The position numbers and the translations under genes are program-made. Source: Symbiodinium kawagutii (taxonomy: Eukaryota > Sar > Dinophyceae > Suessiales > Symbiodiniaceae). From it: a DNA stretch of 64,000 nt. A model generated the notes under the pieces. It did no database searches, was not told the origin of the DNA, and saw only the letters and a program-made list of their open reading frames with translations. This document shows, in pieces, positions 1-14,103 of this stretch; positions within the stretch are counted from its first letter, which is position 1, and each line of letters starts with the position of its first letter. The DNA lies in assembly GCA_009767595.1 (NCBI GenBank), contig VSDK01011715.1, forward strand, positions 375,098-439,097, in the 5' to 3' direction.

Positions 1-224
1 GCTCTCCGCGAAAAGTAATGTTCTTGCCATCCTTTGGTTGCCTGATAGCAGTGGGTCGAACCCGGTACCACTTCTGCTCGCGTCCCTGGAACGAACGCCA
101 ACGGAGATTTTTGGGTATTCACTACTGTTGGGATGTTCATCCACTCATTTTATCTGGCTTACCCCTTCCCAGGATGAACCCTGGTCCTCCGGCCACCACT
201 GCATGACCAGCTCATCCAAGCTAC

Positions 225-1237
225 AACAGTCGCTGCTGCGGGTCGATGGAAGCCGCTTCCGCTGGTGACAGACCGAAGCAGCTGGGGTCAAACAAGTCGG
301 CGCCCTCGATGAAACCGCCATGCTTGGCGTAGGTCTTCCCAGGCGCATCGGGGTCAGAACTGTAGTACCTTGGGGGTGGATGGTAGCTGCTGAAGCTGGG
401 CAGCACTGTTTCCTACACCTGGCGAGTTGCGCGCATGGATTCCATTGAGTTGTACCTCCCAGACATGATGACAGCGAAGGTCTACGAATCACACCCCTAG
501 ACCTGCCAGATTTTGCGACATCGGCATGTCCATGTGTTGACTTCCATGTCAAGGTAGTTGGGGGGCTCCGAAGACTGCCATCGCTCATCACAACTTTGGT
601 GTTCCTTTCCATGGCCAGGACACATGTCCAAGTCCCAACGGGTGAAGGGAATTTCCACCACTGAATCCTGGCAGAGCTCTTGGGGGCTTCCATCGAGGCT
701 GAGGCTCAATGACTCAATGATTGGACACCTTTGTGGGACCCCAAAGGATGATCGATCGTGGACTGACTAGTGTCATCTATAGTGTGTGCAAAAAGCCATC
801 TTTGATGCTTGAAACAGTCTCCGAAGGCTTGTCGCAAAGTCTCAAGTTCGAAGCTGGCAGAAGTTCACTGGAGAAAAAGACTTACATGAATGGCAAGGAG
901 GCCGAACACCGCAGGGAAGTCTGCAGGCCACGCCATCGCCTGTCATTGTTAGTGCTTGCTAGTTGGGAGTGCGAATGTAAATCTACATAACTAATCATAA
1001 ATGTAACATCTAGTTATTATTAGTTATTGGGTGTTGCAGATTGCTGTTGATGTAATAGAATCCATGAATAACATTTACAGCAATCTGCAACGACATGTAG
1101 ACATACCATCTCAATCCATCTCAGATCAAAGACTGCCACCCAAAACCGCACCCTCTGCGGTGCCTTCTTCTCCAAGAGGTCTTCCCAGAAGCCATCGTCG
1201 CGGCGCCCAGGCAGGCTGGCAGCCATGCCGGAGATGC
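225..1237 (-). CDS. PKS ketosynthase domain of the next module, N-terminal part only
   Basis: Exons 1164-1237, 624-667 and 225-368; the gene then leaves the window. The exons encode the start of a [12 protein letters not shown] with [21 protein letters not shown], and [20 protein letters not shown] through [16 protein letters not shown]. These match the same stretches of the upstream KS in order and spacing. The catalytic Cys and His motifs would lie to the left of the window. Phase is consistent through all three exons (GC donor at 1164, GT donors at 624 and 225). The N-terminal motif [10 protein letters not shown] differs from [10 protein letters not shown] in the upstream KS, so the two KS domains are not recent copies. 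Confidence 0.9.
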
Positions 1238-4200
1238 CTGCTGCCTGTCCGGCCACAGGTCCTGGCAAGCCTGCGGCGATCCCGAGCCGACATGAGCATC
1301 CGTCGCGGTTGGGTGCATTGGGATATGAAAACCAGGGATTTAAACAGAAAAATCTAGTTCATGGTTGGTTAAACCAATATGAATGATTTTCCAGGATTGA
1401 AACTGGGGTTCGTGGTGGATACTGGTCGCTTATATATGTATACATGCTTTTCCCATCTGATTGTTGGATGACTGTTTTTTTCTACAGTCACCAACAAAAT
1501 CCAACAATTGATAGTGAGACAATTGTGGTCACCAAAAATCCCCTTGTCCGTGGCTATGATCTCACTATTGCTGCACCTAGAATGGTTATATTTCACTACG
1601 ATATTGGTTGTTATTCCCTCAAATCCAAGACTGACTGCAGATTGACGTTATATCAACTCATCTATCCAACATGGTTTCATCACATATGAATAATGTTTAA
1701 TTAATCATCCACCAAACATGTGATTGCAGACTCGTGCCCAATTAGGCTAATGACGACACTCAGTAATCGGTCATGAGGGCTCACGATGACTCACAAGAGG
1801 AAACAACACCCATTTTTTCTGCGGAAGATGTATGGAAGGTTCCAAGCGAAGTGATTTGATTGTCACACCAAATCGGATGCACTGATTTTTTTTGACTCCA
1901 GCTGGATGGCCGTCAATCGCTGATCAAGAAGCCTCAGGTTGATGTGTGCGACCGAAGCCATCCACTTGGTTGCAATTCTGGCAACGGTTTTACGGGGTTA
2001 CTCCCCATACAAGTTTGGGCCACCTCTACGATGCTCTTCTTCCAACAGAAACTGCGAAAATGACCTTCAAACGACAGCGCTGTCCGAGAACTTGCAACCT
2101 TTTGCTGAGCCTTTAGTTATTCGAAAGTTGTGTGCAACGCACCACTGACATATTTCTCTGAAACATTTTGAAGCCAATGACGACTTCTGCCGACTTTCGA
2201 ATCACTGACAAAAGCCAGAGATATCCTGAGATACAATCTGAGGTCTTTTCACTGTTTACTCCAGCTGTAGCTCTGGAGGCAAAAAGTATTCACGAATGGT
2301 TCCCTTCTGAGAAGAGCTGCCTCTCGGTTTAGACATGCTCACATAAAACGATCCATTCCGAACCGCAGCTGCATGTCTGGGCTTCCATCGTAGCAGCGGA
2401 AGGTGCATCAACTTCGGTGCAGCTTCCGCTGCTAGGGTGGGAAGCCCAGATCTTCCTCTCACTTTCATCAGCAAAGTAAACTGTTCCATCTTCAGTCCCA
2501 AAAAGCCCAGTCGGTAGAGAAAGCATGTGGACGTGGCACACCACGGGTTCTGTCTCACCCGGATTCATGCGCAGAACACAGCTGTTCAGACTATCGCTTA
2601 CACGACTTCCTCACTGGCTAAGCCCTTCAGCAAGCGCCTCTGCTCAGGAAGATCGTCCCTGACTATCACTGGTTGCAGCGTTGTGTCGTCGAACTTTTGC
2701 AGTGCTCGTCCAGCATAGCTCAGCACATACACTACTCATCACTACTCCATTTCGCGAACAAGACACGTCTCGTATGCCTTCAACATCACCAAGCAGCAAC
2801 TGTCCAGAACCATTTTTGAAGCTGACCGACCTTTTGTTGACAATGTCGGCCACGAAAATGCGAGACACACAACTCACAGCGCTGCCCGAGATGGTTGAAG
2901 CCAACCACTCCTTGGGCACCTTCGCCTGCAACAACAGGACGAGCAGAATCAGGTCCCCAACAAACAATGCGGCCACATGAACGATCTGAGGCATAGATCT
3001 CACCTTCATGCCAGCAGAACGACAAAAATGCGGCTTTAGTCTCAGGCTTAGGGTACACTTTCCGCCCAGACTCATGGGAGATTGCACCCAACTCAGGTGA
3101 CCAGTTCTGGAAGCAGTGCCTTTTGGGCCGAAAACCCTCTGGAGACGCCGTTGCTCTTCGCTTCTTGTGCGCTTGCAAAGCATCATCAGCCTCTCTCTGG
3201 AGGCAGTCGCCCCCAAGGCTCATGGATGAAGCAAACTGGCGAATTCGAGCAATGTTTCCTGAGGAAATCGATTGAAAATCCACGTGCCGCAGCAGCAAAC
3301 CCAAAGTTGCAAAGTTGCATGTCTATCTTCTGAGTTGTGATTGAAGCACTTGAAGATGCCTTTTCAACACCTCTTCCTCGTGAAGAACGTTCAGATCGGC
3401 CCTTTCAACGATTCGGCCCAGTCGGCAGGCATCCAACTTCAGAAAGTTTGGGTGCTGAACCGAGGCCCCAAATTGTTTAGCAACTGTAGCTTCACATGCA
3501 GCCTTGAGATCATGTAGCATATACGTAGCCCTTTGGTTCTAGCAACACCGTCAAAGCTATGGCCAGATCTGCTTCAGGTTTGTCCAAGCCGAGCTTCGAA
3601 GACCAGTCTGCGGCCACCAACTTCGAGCAGTCATACCTGCGTCACGAGTCGGAGCTCAATGGAATCCCTGGCCAAGCCCCCTCAGGCTGCCCGCCATAGA
3701 TTCGTAGTCTAGCAACGTGGACACCACATTGGCAGAGGCGTCGATTTTCACCGGCTCGCCACTTTTTCAAGCGATCTGCTTCCAGGAAGGGTCCACCAGC
3801 AGCGTGTTGAAGAACTCGCTGGCTGCAGACAGCACGTTTGCATGGGCACGGCGTTCAGTGCCATCCTTGCTCTTGATCACGACATCGCAAAGGTGGTCCT
3901 TTAACCAGAGTTCACGCAGGTGCTGAGCCATGCTCCCCTGGTGCTCAGCTAGATCTGCATGTTCCAGCTTGATGGCTGCCATGGCAACAGGATCCTATAG
4001 AAAAAAGCTCGGTCTCACTGTGGCAGCTTTGACCTTGTTTTCTTTCTTGTGTCGAATCGGCTATACCCAAATTGAGCAGAACAATCATAATCATGACTTT
4101 GGAAGTGATCTATAATCATAACAATTACAATCATTATAGTCAGAATCAACAGGTGAGGAATGGATGTGATATGATGTGATCATGACTTTGGCAACAGGGG

Positions 4201-7200
4201 GCGCCATATGGTTGATATGTCGCTGACGCCCGCTGAGTGAGCCACTAGTGCAGCTGTGGAATCCAGCCCAGCCAAGGCAGGAACACCCTCCACAGAAATA
4301 CTGACCCAAAACAACGCGAATTGTTGGTGAACAGTGAACAGTATAATGGTACAGTGCCAGTTTAATGGTACAGCAGTACCAGTGCCAGTAACAGAAGTGT
4401 TGGTAAGTACCAGTTGAATGGTACAACAGTACCAGTACCGCTGTACCGCCTTGAATGGGAAATGGTCTCATCCTGGTCCCTGGTCGGACTGAGGGCCTGC
4501 CAGTCCAGCGCCACTTGCAGCAGTTGTGGCACCCACTTGCGCGGCGGCGAATGCGCTGATGGCACTCACCGTGGGGTAGTCGAAGATCAAGGTGTTCGGC
4601 AACTTCACCCCTGGGCATGCTTGGGATTTGGTGGTTGGATAACTTGGATACAACGATTAGACAAATAAATGATGAGTGGCTTGCACTTTCACAAAATGGT
4701 TGTCAGCTCGGCCTAGCGGCGGAGATGTAAGGAGCAAGTCCATTATGGCTGGTACTTTCCAAAAGGTATGTTTTTGGAGGCCAACAGTTGATGGTCCTTA
4801 TTGGGGACTGGCAACTACTGGCCAAGTTGACAGGTGTTTGATCATCTTGAAGACCATGTCATAGATATACATAAACCCAACAACACCTAAATTTGGCATA
4901 CAAATGTGTGCAACAGGTATTGTAGGTAGCGTAGATGTCTGTAGATGCACGCATCTATAAGTTCATTATACGGTATATATACATAGGTAATCATAGGTAC
5001 CTATGCTGTATGGGTCTATCCAAGAATTCTAGAACTTCAAAGCCTATGACCGACGGCCTTCCCAGCGTTTCCTACAAGAATAAAGGTGTGAGCAGCAAAT
5101 GGCAGACCATGGGCGCACAATAAGTTTTGATCTTGCGCACATCCAAATAGCTGCTGGATGTTTGCGCTCTCAAGACTTTTTGGCTAGTGGAGCCATGCAC
5201 TTCAAACTACTAGCGAACAAATTTCAAGTCACCTGGCAGTCGGACTTGGTGACTGGAAATGCGCCATTCATGGTATCCACACCACTTGATGAACTATCCG
5301 ACCTGTCAAGAGGATGATAGGTAAGAAGTATCTCTAGCAATGAGGTGACTATAATTTCTAATAGTTTCTATATGTATTGCAATGATCTGACTACAATCCA
5401 TCTTCTATCATCTAAGACACAGACCTGGTACAGCCACAGCAATCATCCGAGGCATAGCTTGCATCAACCCCTCCTGATCGATGTTCAAATCTCCCGAGCT
5501 GGGGTTACCCGTTGGCCTACCATCCGGTGCTCCAACCTACGCCCGGCCTTGCAGCTCGTTGGAGAGGCGATTGCGGAACTCCACCGCGGCCAAGGAATCC
5601 AAACCAGAATCCATCAAGGGCTCCTGGGAGCGAAGATTAATGGCGAGCTGGGTCAAGCAGTTAACCAACCAACAACAATGGTTAACTAGCTGGTTTTGCA
5701 TGGTGAATGATCGGGGATGATAACTAACAACTATAGGGGATATACATAGATACACCAGCTATACATGGCTATGGGTCAAGCAGTTAACCAACAATAATCG
5801 GGGGATAATAACAAACAATTTCATAGGGAAAACAATGGTTAATGATGGGGGAACCAGGGGTACAGGGTTTTGACCCACAGCCTAGTGAGTTTCTACCACT
5901 CATCCTGACATGTGACTGGGGCATTACCCTTTGAAGGGATAGTTACAGCCCTAAGACCGTGAATCAACCCCTGAATGGACCAATACTTATATCATATACC
6001 CATTCCTCATCATCGATGAACCATTCATTCACCATGATAACCTTCCTCCAATTCTCTCCAACTGAACCCTGGGGTATAACCACAGTCACCCACAGAAAAT
6101 CCCATGGTCTCCCCGGGAAATCCCATGGTTTCCATAGGAACCTGTGCCTCCACATGCTCCCAAGGCCACTGCTCCTGTGCATCAACGCTGTGGCCCGTGA
6201 CTTCTCCCGCCACTGCCAGGACCAAGGCTTCGACCTCCGCCACGCTGATGCCCACGGAGGCCTTGGCTGAAGCTGTGCTGAAGTTATGCGATGCCAGGAA
6301 TGGTGGGTTTCTATGATGTTTATAGTGTTGATACATGTTCACATATGTTTACCGTATACATGTTCATACACACATGTTGGATACCATCGCAAATTTGGGT
6401 TGATTGCGGCTCAGACATGTTTGATACCATGCTAAATTGTAAATTTGGTCAATATCGGTTAAGTATTTGGTGAATGATGGTGAATCGAGGCGTACAAGGA
6501 TGGATGATGATGGCTTACTCAATGATTAGCTAATGGGTAATGATGGTTTACGACGGGTGGCTGATGCTGGCAATTATAGCTCCTGATGCTTCACCAGTGG
6601 CCTCGAACGGGTATGGATCAAAGCTACAAGTTTCCACTGGTAGAATTGGGTGGGGTGTTGTCTTACTGGCTGGTGGCTTGATAATATCTCAACAACACTA
6701 GCTTTGTTCAATCAGTCGTTCCAAATATGGTCAAAAATACAATAATCATTAGAAACTACCAGCAGCTGCTCAGCAGCTTGGGAAGATTAGTTTTGGGATT
6801 TGGCTTTTCTCAGGTCAGCACTCAAAACTACCGTGAGCAAGTGTCCCATCTCTTTCTTTCGATAAAACAGAAATTCCAATGCCACTTGCAATGATTGCAC
6901 CCAATCCGCTGGAGAGTGCAAGCCACCAGAACCACACGACCTGATCCAACCACCCAACCCAACCAACCCAACCAACCTACTACCAACCTGCAATCATCCA
7001 ACCAACCTAATCCGCCCAATCTTACCCGTCCTAACCCTGCCCGACCCCATCCACCCAACTGCAGTGTCTGAGGTCACCCACCGGTGCCACTGCGGCGTCA
7101 CCTGCCCCTGCAGAAAGCTGCGATGCGGCAAACATGCCTTGGAGAAGCGCAGGCTGCAAGGCCACACAGGGGGGAGATCATCACCGAAGTCAGTTACCAA

Positions 7201-10200
7201 TCACTAGGAATGAATGAAAGCCCTAACATAGCAAGAGCCATTTCTAGTCATTCCTAGCTATAGTTACCATTCACTAGGAATGAAGCAATAGAATGAATGA
7301 GCCATTTTGCATTCGCGCCTATGTGCGAAGTAAAAGTGATGGTAATCGTGTGTATCTGTACGTGAGGTTTTTTTCATCACTGAGGACTTGCAGGAGCTGA
7401 ATCAGAATGTCTTCCGTATGTTACCAAAGCCGAGGAACATGACATGTCCACTGTGGCTCTTTATCGAACAGAGTCCAGGGATCAAACTATCTCAATAGGG
7501 CCAAGCTCAAATTGAAAATCAGGAATCAACACATGTTCCTGGTTTGTTCTCGGTGTCAAGTGCTTCGCTGTAGAAACATTGGAGAACACAATATAATCTA
7601 CATACTTTGAACTATATACAAATCCTACATGTACCCATGCATGATCTCAGTGTAGCACCTGCACCAGCTTCACATGACCCCAAGATGGTGAGGCATAGCC
7701 ACGCCCAGCCAAGTCGCTGATTGCGCCGACGGTGGGGTAGTCGAAGATCAAGGTGTTGGGCAACTTGATCCCCGGCAACTCGTTGGAGAGTCGGTTTCGG
7801 AACTCCACGGCCTCAAGCCGTTGGGTTGCCATGGCCAGGTGGAAATCCCAAGAAATTGCAGGTTTTTGAGAGCCCACCGTGGCTAAGGGGATCCCTCGGA
7901 AGATTTCAAGGCATCATTGCTGGATTTTGTTGTACCCAGAGCTAGAGCTCCCTCAGGTCCCTTTTTTCAGCCCGAATCCAGGCTGACATTTCAGCCCTCA
8001 TCGCATATTTGCAGCCTGAATTCAGAATTTCCGCCCGAATGAGTTTTCGGGTAATGGATAGTATGAGAGTACCAGGTATGGATGATAACGACAAAATAAT
8101 ACTCAGATGTTCTTTGAATTGCCCGTCCAAACAGTGGGGACACAGCCCATGCTACGGATGGATGCCTCCATAACATAGGTCAAAATCAGGATCTAGAATG
8201 AGATGCTAATTTGGAACAACAAAAGGTTGCCACTAGCATTCTTGGCCTGTCGCAATCTGCACATTTGGGGCACTACATTTGGCATTTCTTGACTTGGTGG
8301 CTGGGCTGCAGCCGCCCCCTTGCCGATGGATGAATAGCAGTGAGGACCAAGACTCGTAGCTCTTCAACAAAACATTGCCTTTCAACCGGAAGCTTGTGAA
8401 GTAGCTATTAAACATGACAAAAATCTATTCAACCAGAAGCTTCTCAAATCTTACAAAGCCAACCCAGCGATTCTTCTCTATTCCAAACTACTCTCTTTGT
8501 GACCAGCAACCCATCACAACCCGTCACCACATAGGCCGGCTCCCTTGTATCACCAGCGATTTCAGATGATTTCAGGGTCCAGCATGGCCCCCTTTCAAGC
8601 TGCCCAGTAGCTGACAGGGAATCCATTCCCGCTTCCATCAATGGCTCCTGGCGCTTCAAATCCCAAGGCTCGCCCCACGACCAGCAGTGCCATCATGTGG
8701 TGAACCGGGCCATCGCATGGATAGATACCAGCCCTCCACCGAAACATCGACCTGCCACACCTTCCATAGTTTCATCATGTTTCCAACCTTCCATACTTTC
8801 CATAGTTTCATCACGTTTCATCCTACTTTGTAGCCGGCTTCGTTCAAGCCTCGTGCGAAAAACCCTAGGCCCTACTTGGCAAACTGGCAAACCAGGAGTC
8901 GCACCTGCGCAGCCACCACGCTGCCAGTCACTTCCCCAGCAACCGCCAGGATCATGGACTGAACCTGGGGTGCTCGTGTCAGCATCACCAACCGTTCAGC
9001 TGTTTGTTGTCCTTCAGGACTTCGTTTCAAGGAGCTCCAAGGGAAGAAACATTTCTTTTTTTGAACATGTGAACGTTGATGAGCGTTGGAAGCATGGAAT
9101 TGGCAAAGGCCTTCTGAAAACCAGAAACATGAATACTTTACCCAAAAGAATTGGTGCAGACATGCGCTCTGAAGCCGATGTCAGCAGGAGCTCTTCGGAT
9201 GCATTCCATGATGGAGAATCAGTGGGTTGAAAGGTCAACGAACAATGACCCTGAAGGCCCTGAAGCCTCTGTTGTGCAGATTTATCCCATGAATGTTCCA
9301 ACAATTGGTTCTACCCCCATGAGTCTCCAGGCAGAAAAGATCGTTTTTAACGGGGAAACCAGGCGAAGGGGTCCAGCATGGTGGCTAGACAGACCCGGTC
9401 AAATCTGAGCAATAGCTACGGTATGTGAGCAGTGGCCTAATCATCATGTGCATGGCTTATATCCCTGAGCCAGTTTGCCCGGCTGCTTGAGAACTCCAAT
9501 CGAAAATGGTCCTCAACCGAACAGGCAGTACAATGCAACTGCGTATTGTTGGGACAATGAAGAAATCACGAACAACGATCTAATCACTAAGCAATTTACA
9601 CTGAACAACCAAGCATCATCCTCCTGATTTGTTGACGTCCTGTGACTTTCTTCACTCTATGCTTGTGCTCCTGTTGGGGTCTTGAACAACATCAATCTGT
9701 TCCAAGACGCTGGGTTGTCCATAAACTGTGTGTCCCTCCATCTTTGAACGTTTGCAAGAGAGAAACCATCTATGACACCTCTAGTCTTCGGGTCTTCCAT
9801 CCAGTCAACCGCTTGGGTTATCCCCTATCCCTTGCTGACTGCTGGCACCCAATCATAACCAATCAATACCAAATATCCAAAACCAACCATCCAAAATCAA
9901 CCCAAAATCCAACCAATCAAAATCAACCAGCCATACATACGTATTTTGGCAATGAATCAACCATCATTTGGCAATGAAATGACCCAAAAACTGACCAAAA
10001 TCATCCCAAGTCGACCCTGGGACACCTGAACCTCCGCAACTTCCCCCCGCCTGCTCCGCATTGACCGCCGCGCGCGCGGGCGCCACTTGGCGGCCGCCCG
10101 CCTTAGGCGCCGGGGCGCTTGCAGCGGCCTCGCGGCGGAAGCCTCGGTGTGGCGGATGGGTGGGTGGACCCTACGGTGGGATGACGAATCCGACGGATGA

Positions 10201-13200
10201 AGGATGGTGAGTCGGGTTTTTGACATCCATGTAAGGATGGTTAAGGATATCCCATATGCTTGATTTACATATCCAAGGGATGTAACCAAAGGATTTCTAA
10301 GGGATATAACATGGTTTAATAAGGTTTTTTTACCGAATAGTTGATAACTAGTGGTCTATAGTTAGCCAGTAATACCCCGTGATTAAGAAGTGGTGAACTG
10401 ACTAATCTGACATAAGGATGGTGAACCTACCATTGGTTAACTGACTAAGGATGGTTGATCCTACCCGATTGGTTGACTAAGGATGGTTTTTTTACATCCA
10501 AAAAAATCTAAGGATGGTCAGCCATGTTAATCTTAGGGATCGTTAACTGACTAAGAACTGGGTAAGCGCCTAAGACCTAGGTAAGTGACCTTACATAAGG
10601 ATGGTTAACCCTACCATTGGTTGACCAAGGATGGTTTTTGACTAAGAACTGGTCAACTGACTAAGGATGGTTGACTAAGGATGGAGAATGCTACATGACT
10701 GTCATCCAATGGTTTTTGACTAATGGTTAAAATTGATTTATGTATGACAATTCCTACCAGGTCGACCCAAGCATTAGCGGTTGGTTCTTGACCAAGGATT
10801 TGAGCTCTGATCCATTGGCCTAACCATCAGTCAAAACTAATGCTTATAATTTAGCTGGTGTATAAATCTTAACCATTGGATGATCAACCATCAGTCAAGC
10901 ATCAGCTTGTTTTCACCATTTGTTGGCTAATGCTTGACCAACGGTTGAATGAGCTCACTGGCGATTAATGGGCTGATGAATGGTTGGTTCATCGTTGATT
11001 TGTGGTGAATGAATCAACCACAATTCAATCAAGTAGTGGTTGAAGAGATGGCAATGCATGTAATGGAATGGTGAGGCCCCGATTAGACAATCTTTCTGAC
11101 TGATTCATAGTAATGGTTTGTATGGATGGTGATAGATGGCTCTATATTTGTTGGTGATTGATGATGATCAATGCTTGCTACTGGCTGTTAACAATAATAG
11201 CTCATGATGGCTGATTAATGGCTAATGTATTGCCACATAATATATATGTATGGTGAAGATGCTTAATGATGAGCAAGTGTTGCTGATAGATAGTCAATGA
11301 TGGTCCTCGGCAGATTTATCGATGAAAACATGCCACCGAGTATGATGGGTAATGGTCAGTGATAGCGAATGACTCTTGATGATTGTTCATGCTGGTCAAT
11401 AGTGATTGATAGTAGGGGATAGCAAATAACCCAACAACATCAACTATTGCTGTTTGTTGACTATCGACTCTTAGGATCTTCTGCTTTTCGCAGACTACTT
11501 ACAGCAAAACACTGGGACCTTCCCACACAATCTTAGTCCACAGTCTCCTTGCTTTCTGCGATTGTCAGTTTTTTGAAGTGTCGGGAGTTCACACCCACTA
11601 TGAACCTCTGGAGCAGCTCCTGTTCCTCCCCTTCCCATGTGGCGCAGGCTTTGCTGAGTGGCGAGAATAGAAGGTTGGCACGGCCTTGCCGAACCTTGGC
11701 GATCTGATAGAGTCTGGCGTTCAATGAATGACATGGGCGCGGCCTGGAAGGATTGATCACCAAAAATAATTTGGCTATGGCTCAATTAGCAGCCCCAAAA
11801 TAGGTCGCTTCTCGCTCAAAAGTGCGATGCTTGCTCTTCCTTTGGTGCGACCTATGTAGGTGAGCTTTGATCTTCAAACACAAATAGCCGAATCAAACCT
11901 GACCAAGTACGACCTGGGTGAATGCGGTTATGCAACGAGAATTACCATGGGTTTTGACTGGTACCTATCCAATCATATCCGTATCTTAGACACCTGTGTC
12001 CCTTGTGAACCTCTGACGATCCATTGGCAAATTCTATGCTGGTTGGTTGCTACAATCAAGGACTATACTTCCTGCAATTAGTATATCTACAACCAGGGAT
12101 CATCACCATGGGGCCTGGTCACCCATTACTAACCTGACAAGCCGTGGTTGTTTCCTTTCGCGAGTGGGAGGGTCAGTCACGTGATTACCTATGAGATGCA
12201 GCTGAGAAGTGGCGGATGGATTCAATCCATGGCTATACCACGTGTTACATGTTTGCATATGTTCTCACCATGATCTGAATCAATACTTCATCCTAATGCT
12301 TATCCTTGCTTGGGATTGTCCATCAATAGTCTACAGCTAGCGAGTTTCCCTATGAATAGGATAATAAGTAGATACTCATAGGTACCACCATCCATTATGC
12401 CTAGCTGCCTAGCTGTTACAAAATATGCCTCGCTTACTTGGGATATGCCTTGCGCATCCTTGCGCTTAATACTGAGTATGAACAGCTGGATGGTTAGGTA
12501 CTACCATGGCGACAAACCCAACCAGGCTCATGACCACCCCCAGAACGGCGATCACCAAGGATCTGCTTGAGATATTGTCCCCAGTGCACAGGGCATGCAG
12601 CCACCACCGGCACAGAGGATCCCAGGGAGCCAGCCAGGGCTGCCATGCCCACCTCAGGAGGCAGTCTTGGTACTTGATGTGTGTTCATCGTTGGAACTAC
12701 CCTCTGGTAAACTAACATGGCAATGGAAAATCCACCATAAATGGATGTTTTCCCAGGGTTTTCCCGATAAAATGGTAGATTTTCCATTGCCATGTTAGTT
12801 TACCAGAGGGTATAATTTGATCGTCATCAAACATCGTGACTCATCATGACATGACGCATCGTGACACATCGTGACACGTCGTGACTCATCATGTCATGAC
12901 ATATCACGACACATCATGACACGTCGTGACTCATCATGACACATCGTGACACATCATAAACAACATGATCGACCATTGTCAGGCCTTCTTAGGCATTTTT
13001 GACCGCTATTGCTGAGGGTTGTTCGCCGCTGCCACCCGTTCATGGTTGTCATGAACGACCATCATTGAACCGTGCCAAGCGGTCTTAAACATTATTTCAC
13101 TACAAATTAATCAGTATTACCAAGGATTGGCATCTTGAGTGAACTGTTCATAAATGTTCTGAACCAGTGCAATACTATCAAGCATTCTTATCAACCATTC

Positions 13201-13935
13201 TGAGCCAACTATCATGAACCACGCACCACTCTTGATGACTATCAACCATGTCATTCACCCCCTTTTGTCACCGACTATTCTTCTTCTAAACATGAACCCT
13301 TGATGATTCTCAACCAGTGTCAGCCATGATTAACCAATGATTCTCAACCATTCAGCAGCGTAGCTCCAGCGTTCACAACATGGCCCTGGCTCCGCTCGCG
13401 ACCGGATCCCAAGGCGCTGTGTTGCCGATGGAGCCAAGGCCTTGCGACTTCAGACGCTGCACCTGCCATACCGAAGGATGGAAGGCCCGCTGCGTCAAGG
13501 AGAGAGGCGACATATCGAAATGGCGAGGTGAATTATTTGTTGACCATCCATGATATGATCAGTGGTTAATTAACTGATATGTTATTATTTGTTGAAATTA
13601 TTTGTTGACCACCCATGATCAGTGGTTAATTAGCTGCTAATTCATGGTTAATATCGAAATGGCGAGTTGGATCAATAGTTGGAGGGGCAATGGGGATGTG
13701 CCATGCGCAATGTAGATGGACAAACAGTGCATCCATATATGCATATTTGCTTCTATACATACACGCAAATGACCGCTGAGAAACAGCTTCATGCTATTTC
13801 CCCGCTGGTTCTGCATTAGGATGAGAATGTCAAACCAAAAAACATGTCACTAGCAGCCCTGCGGCGGAAGGACTTCAAACATTAACAGAATAATTCTCAA
13901 CTGTTGCCAAGTGTATGTATTGCATCCATGTTTCC

Positions 13936-14031
<96 letters not shown>

Positions 14032-14045
14032 GATGNNNNNNNNNN

Positions 14046-14103
<58 letters not shown>

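Noticed and set aside
10021-10142. GC-rich patch as a possible CpG-island-like promoter
   Set aside because: It is explained by the Ala/Pro-rich linker exon 10051-10142, in phase with its neighbours.
11760-11795. TTTGGCTATGGCTCAA as a relic of the dinoflagellate spliced leader (also CAGGCTATGGCTCAA near 55870)
   Set aside because: Only partial match and not upstream of any gene; no convincing relic next to the nested ankyrin or BTB loci.
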